In this document: piece after piece, positions 25,490 through 32,901 of the stretch | Numbering within the stretch: position 1 is the first letter of the stretch | Layout: each line of letters begins with the position of its first letter | Origin: Acetobacteraceae bacterium | Lineage (GTDB): Bacteria > Pseudomonadota > Alphaproteobacteria > Acetobacterales > Acetobacteraceae | NCBI GenBank assembly: GCA_019750465.1 | Contig: JAIEOP010000376.1 | Location: 1 to 58,947, forward strand | Length of the DNA stretch: 58,947 nt | Direction: 5' to 3' | Made by a program: the position numbers and the translations under genes | The notes under the pieces: model-generated | What the model saw: the letters and a program-made list of their open reading frames with translations, nothing else | Told to the model about the DNA's origin: nothing | Database searches by the model: none

Positions 25490-25807
25490 TCAGGGCCCGG
25501 GCTTTCCGCCGTCGGGGCGGGTGGCGGCTTTCGTCGCCACGCGCGCCTCGGCCAGCCGCACGATCATCGCCGCGCCGAAGGCGGTCAGCGCAACGGCCAC
25601 GACGATCCCGGTGATGACCAGCGCCTGCGGGAACGGATCGGTCGCGTCGGCTCCTCGGCCCAGACCGCCCAGGATCAGGAAGATGCCTGCCCCGACCACG
25701 TTGATCGCAAGCAACTGGCGCAACGTATGGCGCAGGGTGATGAACGCGAAAAGACCCAGCCCGGCCAGGACCGCGCCGGTCAGGGCGTAAACATGGCCCG
25801 TCACCAT
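25490..25807 (-). CDS. mrpC: MrpC-like (NuoK family) antiporter subunit
   Basis: The 105-residue protein has three hydrophobic helices of NuoK type: HVYALTGAVLAGLGLFAFIT, LLAINVVGAGIFLILGG and PQALVITGIVVAVALTAFGA. The last two carry the NuoK/MrpC pattern (N-V-G-A-G, then PQALVITGIVV). The ATG at 25807 lies ten bases after the fused B-subunit gene. It is the MbhG/MrpC member of this eight-gene operon. Confidence 0.88.
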   Translation of the reverse strand: MVTGHVYALTGAVLAGLGLFAFITLRHTLRQLLAINVVGAGIFLILGGLGRGADATDPFPQALVITGIVVAVALTAFGAAMIVRLAEARVATKAATRPDGGKPGP

Positions 25808-25817
25808 GAAACCGGCC

Positions 25818-26792
25818 TCAGCAATCGCTGTGCCTGTCGGTGCCGCCGGCGGGGTCCGGCCACCCGATGACATTGGGCCCTGCCACCAGCAGCGCCAGCG
25901 TGGCCCCGATCGAAAGGAACAGCGAGTATTCGATCGCCAGGATCGCCGCCTTCGCCGATCCTTCAGGATAGACCAGAAAGCCTCCAAACCCCATTCCGGC
26001 CAGCCCGATCAGCAGAAAGACCAGCGGTCCCAGGACCAGCGCCACCCGCAGCCCCGGAAGGTCGCTGCGCGGCAGGCCGATCGCGCCGCCTATCGCCGAC
26101 ACCATCAGCCCGCCCGCGAGAACTGTGCCGGCCTGAAAAGCTCCGCCCGGCACGTCCGATCCGGCCCAGACCAGATATGCCGCCATCACCAGCGCCACCG
26201 GCAGCAGAAATCGCCCGAAACTGCGGGCCACCCGGCGCATCGGCACATCGGCCACGCCGAGATCAGCCGGACGGCCCGGCCAGACCCCGGCGGGCGCCAA
26301 CGACCAGACCGCGACCAGCGCGCCGAGCAGCACGAAGCTTTCCAGGAGCGTGTCATAGGCGCGGAAGGCCAGCAGGACGCCGGTTACCCGGTTCTCGATG
26401 CCAAGCCCCGGCATCAGCGGCGCGACCGCGCGGTCAAGCCCGCTTTCCGGCGGGATCGAGAGCACCGCCGCAGCCAGCAGCAGCACGAAGCCCGCGCAGG
26501 CCGCAAGGGCGCCCGCCCGCAGCCATGCGGACGTATCGGCGCAGGTCGCGTCATCGCCCAGCGCCAGAAGCCGCGCCCGGGCCAGGATCAGAAGGACCCC
26601 GGTGACCCCGGCGCCGAGCGCGATCTCGGCCAGCGCCACGTTGACCGCATCGAGCCCCAGCCAGGCCAGACCCAGGAGGTTGCCGAAGGCGATGAAGAAG
26701 GCGATGGCCGCCAGCGCGTCGCGCACGAAAAGCGCGATGCCCGCCGCGCCGAGGATCATCAGGCACAGGATGATGTCGAAGGCGCCGGTCAT
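25818..26792 (-). CDS. Fused MbhD-MbhE-MrpB-like antiporter subunit
   Basis: The 324-residue protein joins three units that in other systems are separate or part of MrpA. Residues 1-75 are a DUF4040/MbhD domain (NVALAEIALGAGVTGVLLIL). Residues about 85-175 form an MbhE-like part. Residues about 185-310 are an MnhB domain (GRFLLPVALVMAAYLVWAGS then DVPGGAFQAGTVLAGG). In canonical operons the first two are the C terminus of MrpA and the third is MrpB. It overlaps the MrpG-like gene by four bases. Confidence 0.85.
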   Translation of the reverse strand: MTGAFDIILCLMILGAAGIALFVRDALAAIAFFIAFGNLLGLAWLGLDAVNVALAEIALGAGVTGVLLILARARLLALGDDATCADTSAWLRAGALAACAGFVLLLAAAVLSIPPESGLDRAVAPLMPGLGIENRVTGVLLAFRAYDTLLESFVLLGALVAVWSLAPAGVWPGRPADLGVADVPMRRVARSFGRFLLPVALVMAAYLVWAGSDVPGGAFQAGTVLAGGLMVSAIGGAIGLPRSDLPGLRVALVLGPLVFLLIGLAGMGFGGFLVYPEGSAKAAILAIEYSLFLSIGATLALLVAGPNVIGWPDPAGGTDRHSDC

Positions 26793-27100
26793 GGCTGGAC
26801 GCCGTCCCGATGGCTGCGGGTCCCGTCCAGGCGGGCCTGCCGGGCGAGCAGTTGAGACGTGATGCCGGCCGCGATCACCGCGAACAGCCAGACCAGCGCG
26901 ATCTTGGCGGCCACCGCCAGCGAACCCCAGTGGAGCGCCGCCGCCAGCGCCACCAGCCCCAGGCCGAGGTTGTCGGCCTTGGTCAGCGCATGCAAACGCG
27001 AGGCGGTGTCAGGAAAGCGCAGGAGACCCAGCGAGCCTGCCCCATAGAAGGCCAGCCCCGCGCCCAGCAGCGCCAGAACCGCCAGATCGGTCCAACTCAT
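26789..27100 (-). CDS. mrpG: MrpG-like antiporter subunit
   Basis: The 103-residue protein has the MrpG pattern: three helices, with GLLRFPDTASRLHALTKADN after the first. This R.PD...R.HA..K segment is the family signature. It overlaps both neighbours by four bases (ATGA). It is small, hydrophobic and part of the membrane scaffold of the antiporter. Confidence 0.92.
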   Translation of the reverse strand: MSWTDLAVLALLGAGLAFYGAGSLGLLRFPDTASRLHALTKADNLGLGLVALAAALHWGSLAVAAKIALVWLFAVIAAGITSQLLARQARLDGTRSHRDGVQP

Positions 27101-27375
27101 CCGCTGCCGTCCGGTCGGTCGCCGGGCCGGGCGGCGCTGCGCGCGAAGGCGGTCACCGCGACAGCGGCCAGCAGCGTGCCGATCAGCGCCGCGTCCAGCA
27201 TCGCCGCATCGCGCCGTGCCGCGCCGAGGACGACCGCCACGCCGATAACTCCGGTGCCGGCCAGTTGGGCGGCCATGATCCGCTCCACCGGACCGGGCCC
27301 GCGCCAGCAGCGCACCAGCGCGACCGCGATGCTCAGAAGCAGGAAGACGGCCGCAAGGGTGAACCAGTCAGCCAT
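27097..27375 (-). CDS. mrpF: MrpF-like antiporter subunit
   Basis: The 92-residue protein has three hydrophobic segments and the MrpF motif RCWRGPGPVERIMAAQLAGT. The ATG at 27375 (MADWFTLAAV) is preferred; a second ATG three codons earlier is also in frame. It overlaps the end of the MrpE-like gene by eight bases and the MrpG-like gene by four. Confidence 0.9.
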   Translation of the reverse strand: MADWFTLAAVFLLLSIAVALVRCWRGPGPVERIMAAQLAGTGVIGVAVVLGAARRDAAMLDAALIGTLLAAVAVTAFARSAARPGDRPDGSG

Positions 27376-27865
27376 TCGCGACATTGTGGCTGTCGATGCG
27401 CCGGTCGAACAGGCCAAGAACCCGGCGTTCATCGGCCTGCATCCCGTCGGCGGCGTATCGCGTCACGTTGAGAAGGTGGACGTCCATCTCCGCGTCGCCG
27501 GGCCCCGCCGCGAGGCTTCCGGGCAGGATGCTGACCACCCCGCCCAGCAGGACACCGGCCGCTTCATTCCGGTTGGTGAGTTGAGCGCGCACCCACCCAG
27601 GCGCGATCGGCAGGCGGGGGTCGAGGGCACGCCGCGCGACATCGAGTCCACCCATGAAGGCGTCCGCCAGGAAACGCGGCAGGAACCCCGCCACCCGCCA
27701 GAGCACGATGCCAGGCTGGTCCGCGGGATACAGGCGCAGACTGAGCAGCGTCGCAGCAGCAACCGCAAGCCCGCCATAGATCAGCGCATCCGCCGATCCA
27801 CCCGTCAGGGTGACCCAAAGCAGCGCAAAAATAACCGACCGGTTCAGAGCTGAGGCAAGCCGCAT
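27368..27865 (-). CDS. mrpE: MrpE-like antiporter subunit, first gene of the operon
   Basis: The 165-residue protein has two N-terminal membrane helices (LNRSVIFALLWVTLTGG and the following SADALIYGGLAV), then an amphipathic domain with ILPGSLAAGPGDAEMDVHLL, the MnhE pattern. The ATG at 27865 was chosen because upstream codons lack similarity. It opens the E-F-G-(DE+B)-C-D-D-D operon, the same order as the membrane half of archaeal Mbh complexes and unlike canonical mrpABCDEFG. Confidence 0.88.
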   Translation of the reverse strand: MRLASALNRSVIFALLWVTLTGGSADALIYGGLAVAAATLLSLRLYPADQPGIVLWRVAGFLPRFLADAFMGGLDVARRALDPRLPIAPGWVRAQLTNRNEAAGVLLGGVVSILPGSLAAGPGDAEMDVHLLNVTRYAADGMQADERRVLGLFDRRIDSHNVANG

Positions 27866-27899
27866 CGTCTCTCGAGTGCCTTTGTGGGTGGCGGGTCGG

Positions 27900-27927
27900 A
27901 TAACAGTACTTTTCAGGATTCCGACAA
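27900..27927 (-). promoter_or_regulatory. Candidate promoter of the first Mrp operon
   Basis: On the minus strand TTGTCG (27927-27922) and TGTTAT (27905-27900) are spaced by 16 bases, about 35 bases before the mrpE ATG. Both differ from consensus at two positions. The site lies between the putative terminator and the operon. The call rests on sequence only. Confidence 0.3.
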
Positions 27928-27929
27928 CC

Positions 27930-27964
27930 GGAAAACAGGCAAGCGCCCGTGGGCAGCGCTTGCC
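27930..27964 (-). terminator. Candidate rho-independent terminator behind the DUF4010 gene
   Basis: GGCAAGCGC at 27938-27946 and GCGCTTGCC at 27956-27964 form a perfect 9-bp stem with a 9-base loop. On the minus strand it is followed by TGTTTTC, a short T-rich run. It could end the transcript coming from the DUF4010 gene, insulating the Mrp operon. The rest of 27866-28277 holds no recognisable gene. Confidence 0.45.
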
Positions 27965-28277
27965 TCCCCGCAGAAGGATCATCGGACCGCGGAGCGGCAC
28001 AGCATACCGCGCCCGGCGGGTTTCTGCCATGCCGCCCTGGGCCGCCGATGCTGGCCGGCGACCACCGGGACCTCGCGCGCCATCGCGACGCAGCGGGTCG
28101 GCCGCCGGTCGCGACAATCGGAGGTCGAACGGGCCAGCCAGGATCGGCTTGCGCTTGCGGCGACGCTGATCGTCGTCGCGCAGCGACCATCGTCACGGCC
28201 GGGGCCTCGCGGCGGCATCAGCGGGAGAGCGGACGGTTCCGCGACGCAGCCGCATACGGCCTCCGGCGGCTGGCGGG

Positions 28278-29570
28278 TCATCCGGGCAGCGCCGGCGGAA
28301 CCGGCAGCAGGAACGCCGCCCAGGCCGCCGCCAGGCCAAGAATGAGCCCAGGCACCACCCGGCCGGCAAAGCCGCCGCGCCCGAGCGTCAAGGCCAGGAC
28401 AACCCGCACGCCGGTGTTGGTGCTGATCGCCGCAAGGATCGGCAGCACCGCCTCCTGCGGCGCGATCTGGCCCGCCCCGACCATCAGCGCGACCGAGATT
28501 GCCGCCGACTGCGTGTTGACCATGCCGGCCAGCGCGGCGGCCGCGACCATGGCATTCAGCCCGAACTCCTGCTGCACGGCGGTGGACGCCAGCATGATCA
28601 CGGCCAGGGCCGCCGAAAAGGCCAGCGCCCCGGTCAGGCTGATCGCGCGCGGCTGCACGACCGGGGTGGCGCCCTGGCCTGGCGGTGGGTTCTCAGCGAA
28701 GGGCGACGGCGCGCGCAAGGCCGCAACCGCCCAGGGCGCGGCGTAAAGGGCTGCCGCAAGACCTCCAGCCAGCAGTGGCAGCGCCATCGCGTTCAGCGTG
28801 GCCAGGCTGGTCGCCGCCAGCGCCATCGACATCGTGACGACCGTCGAGAGCGAGGACAGACACGCCCCCGCGGTCGCCCCCCGCATCGGTGCCGGTGCCG
28901 TGCGCGTCCGCCGGGCCATGTCACGGATCGTCGCCGTGCTGGAGACGAAACCCGAGGCGAAACCGGTCAGCGTCAGTCCGTATTGCACCCCGTAGAGCCG
29001 CACCGCCACATGGCCGGCTGCGGCGATGACCATGACCATGATCACAACCGACCACATCAGATAGGGGTTCAGCACGCCGTAGGGGCCGAAGGTCCGGTTT
29101 GGGAGGATCGGCAGCACCACGAGCGTGGCGGCCGCCAGCAAGAGCCCATCGCGCAATTCCTGCTCGGTCATCACCGACCGCACGAAGTCGCGCAGATAGG
29201 CCCGCGATGCCAGAAGCACCGCCACCACGACCCCAGTCCCGGCGGCCACCACGGGATGTGTCACCGACAGCCCGCCCAGCAGCACGGTCATCACCAGGGC
29301 GACCTCGGTGGTCAGGCCGATGTGTTCTGACTTGTCGCGCCAGTAGGCCAGCCCAGCCAGCAGCAGGATGCTGATGATGGCGGTGGCCAGCAGGATGACA
29401 CCGCCGGCCTGCTGCGCAACGGCACCCAGAAGCGCCGTGATGGCGAATGTCCGGATCCCGGCCAAAGACTTGACGTCGGGCGACATGCGCTGCTCGCGCT
29501 CGGCCCCGATCAGGAGGCCGATCCCCAGCGCTTCGGCGAGATTGAACAGGATCAGCGCCTCCTGGTTCAT
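28278..29570 (-). CDS. MgtC/SapB-related DUF4010 membrane protein
   Basis: The 430-residue protein has an N-terminal MgtC-like region (LAEALGIGLLIGAEREQR, then SLAGIRTFAITALLGAVA) and a C-terminal DUF4010 region (LTGFASGFVSSTATIRDMA, later GMVNTQSAAISVALMVGAG). About thirteen membrane segments are visible. Family members are linked to magnesium or envelope stress, but the reaction is unknown. Its ATG lies directly against the IS3-type transposase remnant, so its native promoter may have been lost. The Mrp operon follows on the same strand after 412 bases. Confidence 0.85.
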   Translation of the reverse strand: MNQEALILFNLAEALGIGLLIGAEREQRMSPDVKSLAGIRTFAITALLGAVAQQAGGVILLATAIISILLLAGLAYWRDKSEHIGLTTEVALVMTVLLGGLSVTHPVVAAGTGVVVAVLLASRAYLRDFVRSVMTEQELRDGLLLAAATLVVLPILPNRTFGPYGVLNPYLMWSVVIMVMVIAAAGHVAVRLYGVQYGLTLTGFASGFVSSTATIRDMARRTRTAPAPMRGATAGACLSSLSTVVTMSMALAATSLATLNAMALPLLAGGLAAALYAAPWAVAALRAPSPFAENPPPGQGATPVVQPRAISLTGALAFSAALAVIMLASTAVQQEFGLNAMVAAAALAGMVNTQSAAISVALMVGAGQIAPQEAVLPILAAISTNTGVRVVLALTLGRGGFAGRVVPGLILGLAAAWAAFLLPVPPALPG

Positions 29571-30035
29571 CGGCGGGCCTGGCAGGCGTTGCCCTCGGGT
29601 GCGCGGCCGAAGGCGGGCGAGCGCTCGATCCCGGGGAGGCGGAAATCCTCATGGAAGTCGTCGGCCATGTCCTGGCCGGCGTGGTCGTGGCGAAGCGCGA
29701 GGCCGCGAGCGACACCCTCGGCGAAGCCGCCGAAGTGGCGGCGCTCGTCATGGCGGATCGGTTTGAGAGCCTCGAAGCGGGTGGCGCGTGGCGCGGCGTG
29801 GACGCCGACGCGCTCGGCCGAGCGGTGACCGACGGCGACGAACACCGCGACCTGCTCTCCGTCGGTGATCGTGGTGGTCAGGCCGGTGCCCCAGAGAGTG
29901 TCCACCGTCTCCGGCATGGTGGTGCGGTCGTGCCTCCGCGGCCCGCGTGGCACGCCGCTCCGCGACGGGGCGAGCAGATCGTGCGCGCGCATAAGGCGCG
30001 GCACCCCCGGCCGCGCCCTCTCTCTCGTCGCCATG
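29571..30035 (-). pseudogene. Second IS3-type orfB remnant
   Basis: On the minus strand the frame reads VPRLMRAHDLLAPSRSG, then DGEQVAVFVAVGHRSAERVG, FEALKPIRHDERRHFGGFAE and LALRHDHAGQDMADDFHED, ending at APEGNACQARR and a stop at 29567. This is an IS3-type OrfB related to, but distinct from, the copy at 14409-14941. The catalytic centre is altered and the last third (after PEGN) is missing, so it is inactive. It is truncated at the start of the DUF4010 gene. Confidence 0.72.
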
Positions 30036-30343
30036 TCCGTCCCTCCGGCCGATACTGTCCGCCCACGCGACGATAGACCGCCCCGCCTGATCCGCCGAGG
30101 GACGGGCACGGCGCGCCGTCCGCGGCTCCGAGTAGCCGTGCAGCATCGCACATAGGCTTTCTGCGCGTGGCCATGAACCGCCTCGTGCCCGGCCGCCTCG
30201 CCGGATGGCTCTCACGCTGCGTCAGACTTTCCCGGAGGTGCTCTCAGAGCATGTGGAGCAATCGAACTTGTGCCTGAATCCGTTGATATCCCTCACCATT
30301 TTCCGGACGATTTCCCACCGGTCGGACATTCATTCACAAACTC

Positions 30344-31072
30344 TCAGGCCAAGCGCTTCGCGGCCTCCATCGCTGCCTCGACGTCGGCCCGAATCGCCGC
30401 CTCATCCAGCAGGACAATGGCGCGCGGCCCGACCCGGAGGCGGCCGAGACGGACGAGGTCCGCCAATTCACGCGACACCGCCTCGCGTCGCGCTCCGATC
30501 CGCGACGCGAGTTCGGGCCGTGCCGGCGGCGGTGAGATTGCAAGACCTCCTCCTGCCTCCGGCGGGCGAGGCCGCGCAAGACGAAGCAACTCGGCGCAGA
30601 GTCGCTGCCGCGTCGGCAGCACGGCGTATTCGAGAAGGCGTCGGTTCTGGCTCCGCACCCGCTCCGCCAGCACCGCGATCAGCCGCCGCCCGAGCGGTGG
30701 CGAAGCCAGGATGAGCTCCACGAAGGTGTCGCCCGGCATCACCGCAATCACCGCGCGATGGAGGGCGTGAATGCCAGCCGAAGGGGAAACGGCGGGGCCC
30801 GCGAAGGCCGCCAGCTCGCCCACGAAGGCGCCCGGGCCCACCTCGGCCACGATCTTCTCCCGCCCCCCGCTCGATCGCATGAGGACCCGCAGCGGCCCGC
30901 CACGCAGGACCACGCGCACCTCGGTGGAGGGGCAGTCGAAGTCGAGCACCAGCTCGCCGGCAGCGACTTCCACGACCCGCGACGCAGCCTCGGCACGGGC
31001 GAGCGTCGCGGCATCCGCTTCCCTGAAGAAGGCAAGTCGTCCGAGGCCCGGCGCGAGGCGTTCCTTGTCCAC
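30344..31072 (-). CDS. Crp/Fnr-family transcription regulator without Fe-S cysteines
   Basis: With the GTG at 31072 (AAGGA five bases upstream) the protein has 242 residues; a frame extension to 31129 is possible. Residues about 15-130 form a cyclic-nucleotide-type beta roll (GPGAFVGELAAFAG). Residues about 135-160 are the dimer helix, and about 185-225 a winged helix with ELASRIGARREAVSRELADL. The recognition helix has E197..S200-R201, the FNR-type signature for TTGAT half-sites, rather than the RE..GR pattern of CRP. Only two cysteines (47 and 159) are present, so no FNR 4Fe-4S sensor is built. It may control the two FNR-like boxes in this island. Confidence 0.85.
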   Translation of the reverse strand: MDKERLAPGLGRLAFFREADAATLARAEAASRVVEVAAGELVLDFDCPSTEVRVVLRGGPLRVLMRSSGGREKIVAEVGPGAFVGELAAFAGPAVSPSAGIHALHRAVIAVMPGDTFVELILASPPLGRRLIAVLAERVRSQNRRLLEYAVLPTRQRLCAELLRLARPRPPEAGGGLAISPPPARPELASRIGARREAVSRELADLVRLGRLRVGPRAIVLLDEAAIRADVEAAMEAAKRLA

Positions 31073-31174
31073 CGCGTTCCTTAACCAGCTGCGGTGGGTA
31101 GTATTCCGTGCGATGGCCTTTCGCGCCACCGGGAAGTGTTGGTTTCGATGGCGGCGAGGACGGGAGGCGGTCCC

Positions 31175-31498
31175 TCAGATGCCGCGCTCCAGGGCGGCGA
31201 TGCGGTCGCGCACGGCCAGGCGCTCGCGCTTGAGGACGCCGAGTGCGGCGGCGTCGGGCCGCGGTCTCGCCGCCGCCTCCGCGATCCGGCGCTCCAGAGC
31301 CGAATGGTGAAGCCAGAGCCGCGACAGGAGCCAAGTGAGAGAGGCCAAGTCTTCAGGCGGCTTAGCGCTGGATTGCAGCGCGCTTCGCTCAAACGAGAGC
31401 CGCGTGGGGAACAGCCGGTATCCCTCCCGCAAGGCCTGGTGGCGACACGTGACGGCGGTCGGCGTGGAGGCGATCGGAGGGCGGGCGTCGGCGGTCAT
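31175..31498 (-). CDS. Small DUF465/YdcH-like protein
   Basis: The 107-residue protein ends with a helical region, LWLHHSALERRIAEAAARPR then LGVLKRERLAVRDRIAALER, resembling the DUF465 (YdcH) coiled hairpin. The N-terminal half is not conserved. The ATG at 31498 has GGAG nine bases upstream; earlier in-frame ATGs at 31513 and 31594 are alternatives. It lies upstream of the Crp/Fnr gene on the same strand, 102 bases away, so the two could be co-transcribed. The function of the family is unknown. Confidence 0.55.
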   Translation of the reverse strand: MTADARPPIASTPTAVTCRHQALREGYRLFPTRLSFERSALQSSAKPPEDLASLTWLLSRLWLHHSALERRIAEAAARPRPDAAALGVLKRERLAVRDRIAALERGI

Positions 31499-32140
31499 GG
31501 TCGGCGTCTCCATCTCTGGCGTCCGTTGATCGGGCGCGCTGGGTGAAGGCCCGACATCACGCCGCCCCAGCATTCGGATCGGCGTCAGAGGCACCCGGAC
31601 CTAACACGGTGTACATCCGGACTGCTGGTGCGTGGATCAATACGGCTCAAGCCGAGACCGTGCGGAACCGCACGCGGCGGGCGTGCCCGCGCTTGCCTGG
31701 CGGTTCAGGCACGGCGAAGTATGCCGCAAGACGGTACCCGGGTTCCTCTGGCGCGATATGCAGCGTCATGTCGGACCGTCGCGCCCGCACATGGAGCCCG
31801 GTTTCAACATGGACTGCTTCGCCTCGATCCTGGTCGGCAACTGGACCGGGCGAGCCTGGCTGGACGACGCGCGCCTTGATGGCGATCGTCAACGTCCAGC
31901 CGGTCGTCGACCTCAGGGTGCTGCACGCCCAGAGCGGAATGGGCAAGCGTCCCAGCCTTTCGGCCGGCTGCATCTTTCTCGGACTGAGCTTGGGCGACCG
32001 CGTGCGCTCCATTTTCGCGGTGCTTCTGATCAGGACGGGCGCGACGATGCGGGTCTTCGCGGGCAACGAACACGACGTCGGCAGGTTCCGTGCGTCGGGC
32101 GTGACCACACCGGCCAAACCAACAATCTGGAGATAATGAG
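31499..32140. other. 642 bp without a recognisable gene
   Basis: Long frames are open on both strands (for example minus 31647-32315 and plus 31632-32144), but none gives a recognisable protein and they exclude each other. A good ribosome site (GGAGATAATGAG) at the right edge belongs to the small gene at 32141. The region may hold divergent promoters for that gene and the DUF465-like gene. I see no palindrome of FNR type here. Confidence 0.4.
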
Positions 32141-32449
32141 ATGATTCGCGACTTCTTTCTTTGGCTGCTGATGAGCCTGGTGGTCGAGCCGATGCAAGTG
32201 GAATGGAGCACACGGCTGCAGGCGGCAGGCGCATCTCCATCCGTTGTCGCCGACGTGACGCGCTGCACCTCGGAGGCCGGTCCGGCACTCGCCGCGCGCG
32301 CGGCCGATGACCCATGGTGGGGGATGACCACTGCCGCGGGCGTGCTGATCGGTTTCCGCGATGGCGTTGCGGTCGTTGCGGAGGCGACTCCGGGATGCGC
32401 CGCAGCGGTGCAGGCGGCAGGACCGCTCCTGGCTGGCCTCCGCTCTTGA
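32141..32449 (+). CDS. Small hypothetical protein with hydrophobic N terminus
   Basis: The 102-residue product begins MIRDFFLWLLMSLVVEPMQV, a short hydrophobic segment that may be a signal or anchor. An alternating alanine-rich region follows with two cysteines (VTRCTSEAGPAL and ATPGCAAAVQAA). GGAG eight bases before the ATG supports translation. It lies alone on the plus strand between two regions without clear genes. I recognise no family; it could be a small periplasmic or membrane-anchored stress protein. Confidence 0.6.
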   Translation: MIRDFFLWLLMSLVVEPMQVEWSTRLQAAGASPSVVADVTRCTSEAGPALAARAADDPWWGMTTAAGVLIGFRDGVAVVAEATPGCAAAVQAAGPLLAGLRS

Positions 32450-32901
32450 GCGGGCGATCGGGGCATTCGCGCGGGTTGAATCACCGGCGGTCGCTCCAGG
32501 AGGCGGGACGCCATCCTCGCCACGAGCCTTTCCGCGGCGCCAATTTGGTGATGGGGCCCGCCCGGCTGGGGCGTGCCGGTCCCGAAGCGTGGCGCGGCGA
32601 CAAGACTCGTGGCGCAGGTGGATCCCGCGCGGTGAGCCACGCCGTTGCCGCCTGGCTCTGCGTTGGCAATGATGCCGACCTGCGGTGCCGCCGGTCGTGC
32701 GGGCGGCGGCGTCGTCTCCGACCTTCGCGGCGCGGCTCGCCACTCCGGCACGCGCACCCAGATGCAACGGGAAATGCAATGGAAGTGCCGCCGCCGTGAC
32801 GGGTTTCGCCATCCGCAAGGCCGAGGCCGTCGGCCGGCCACCGTATCGCCGGACGGTCCGATTCCCGGACGGATGGGATAACCGGAGGCGGTGCGCGCCC
32901 G
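32450..32901. other. 452 bp without a recognisable gene
   Basis: No frame with a ribosome site and recognisable product is visible between the small gene and the symporter. Overlapping frames on the minus strand are open but repetitive and rich in Arg, as expected of GC-rich non-coding sequence. A GGAGG at about 32884 serves the symporter start. Confidence 0.4.

Noticed and set aside
20894-27865. Membrane part of a hydrogenase (hyc/hyf or Mbh)
   Set aside because: The subunit order is similar, but no NiFe hydrogenase, NuoB/C/D/I-type or maturation genes are present in the window, so only a Mrp/Mbh-type antiporter call is justified.
30344-31072. True oxygen-sensing FNR
   Set aside because: The N-terminal cysteine cluster for a 4Fe-4S centre is missing; only two distant cysteines are present.
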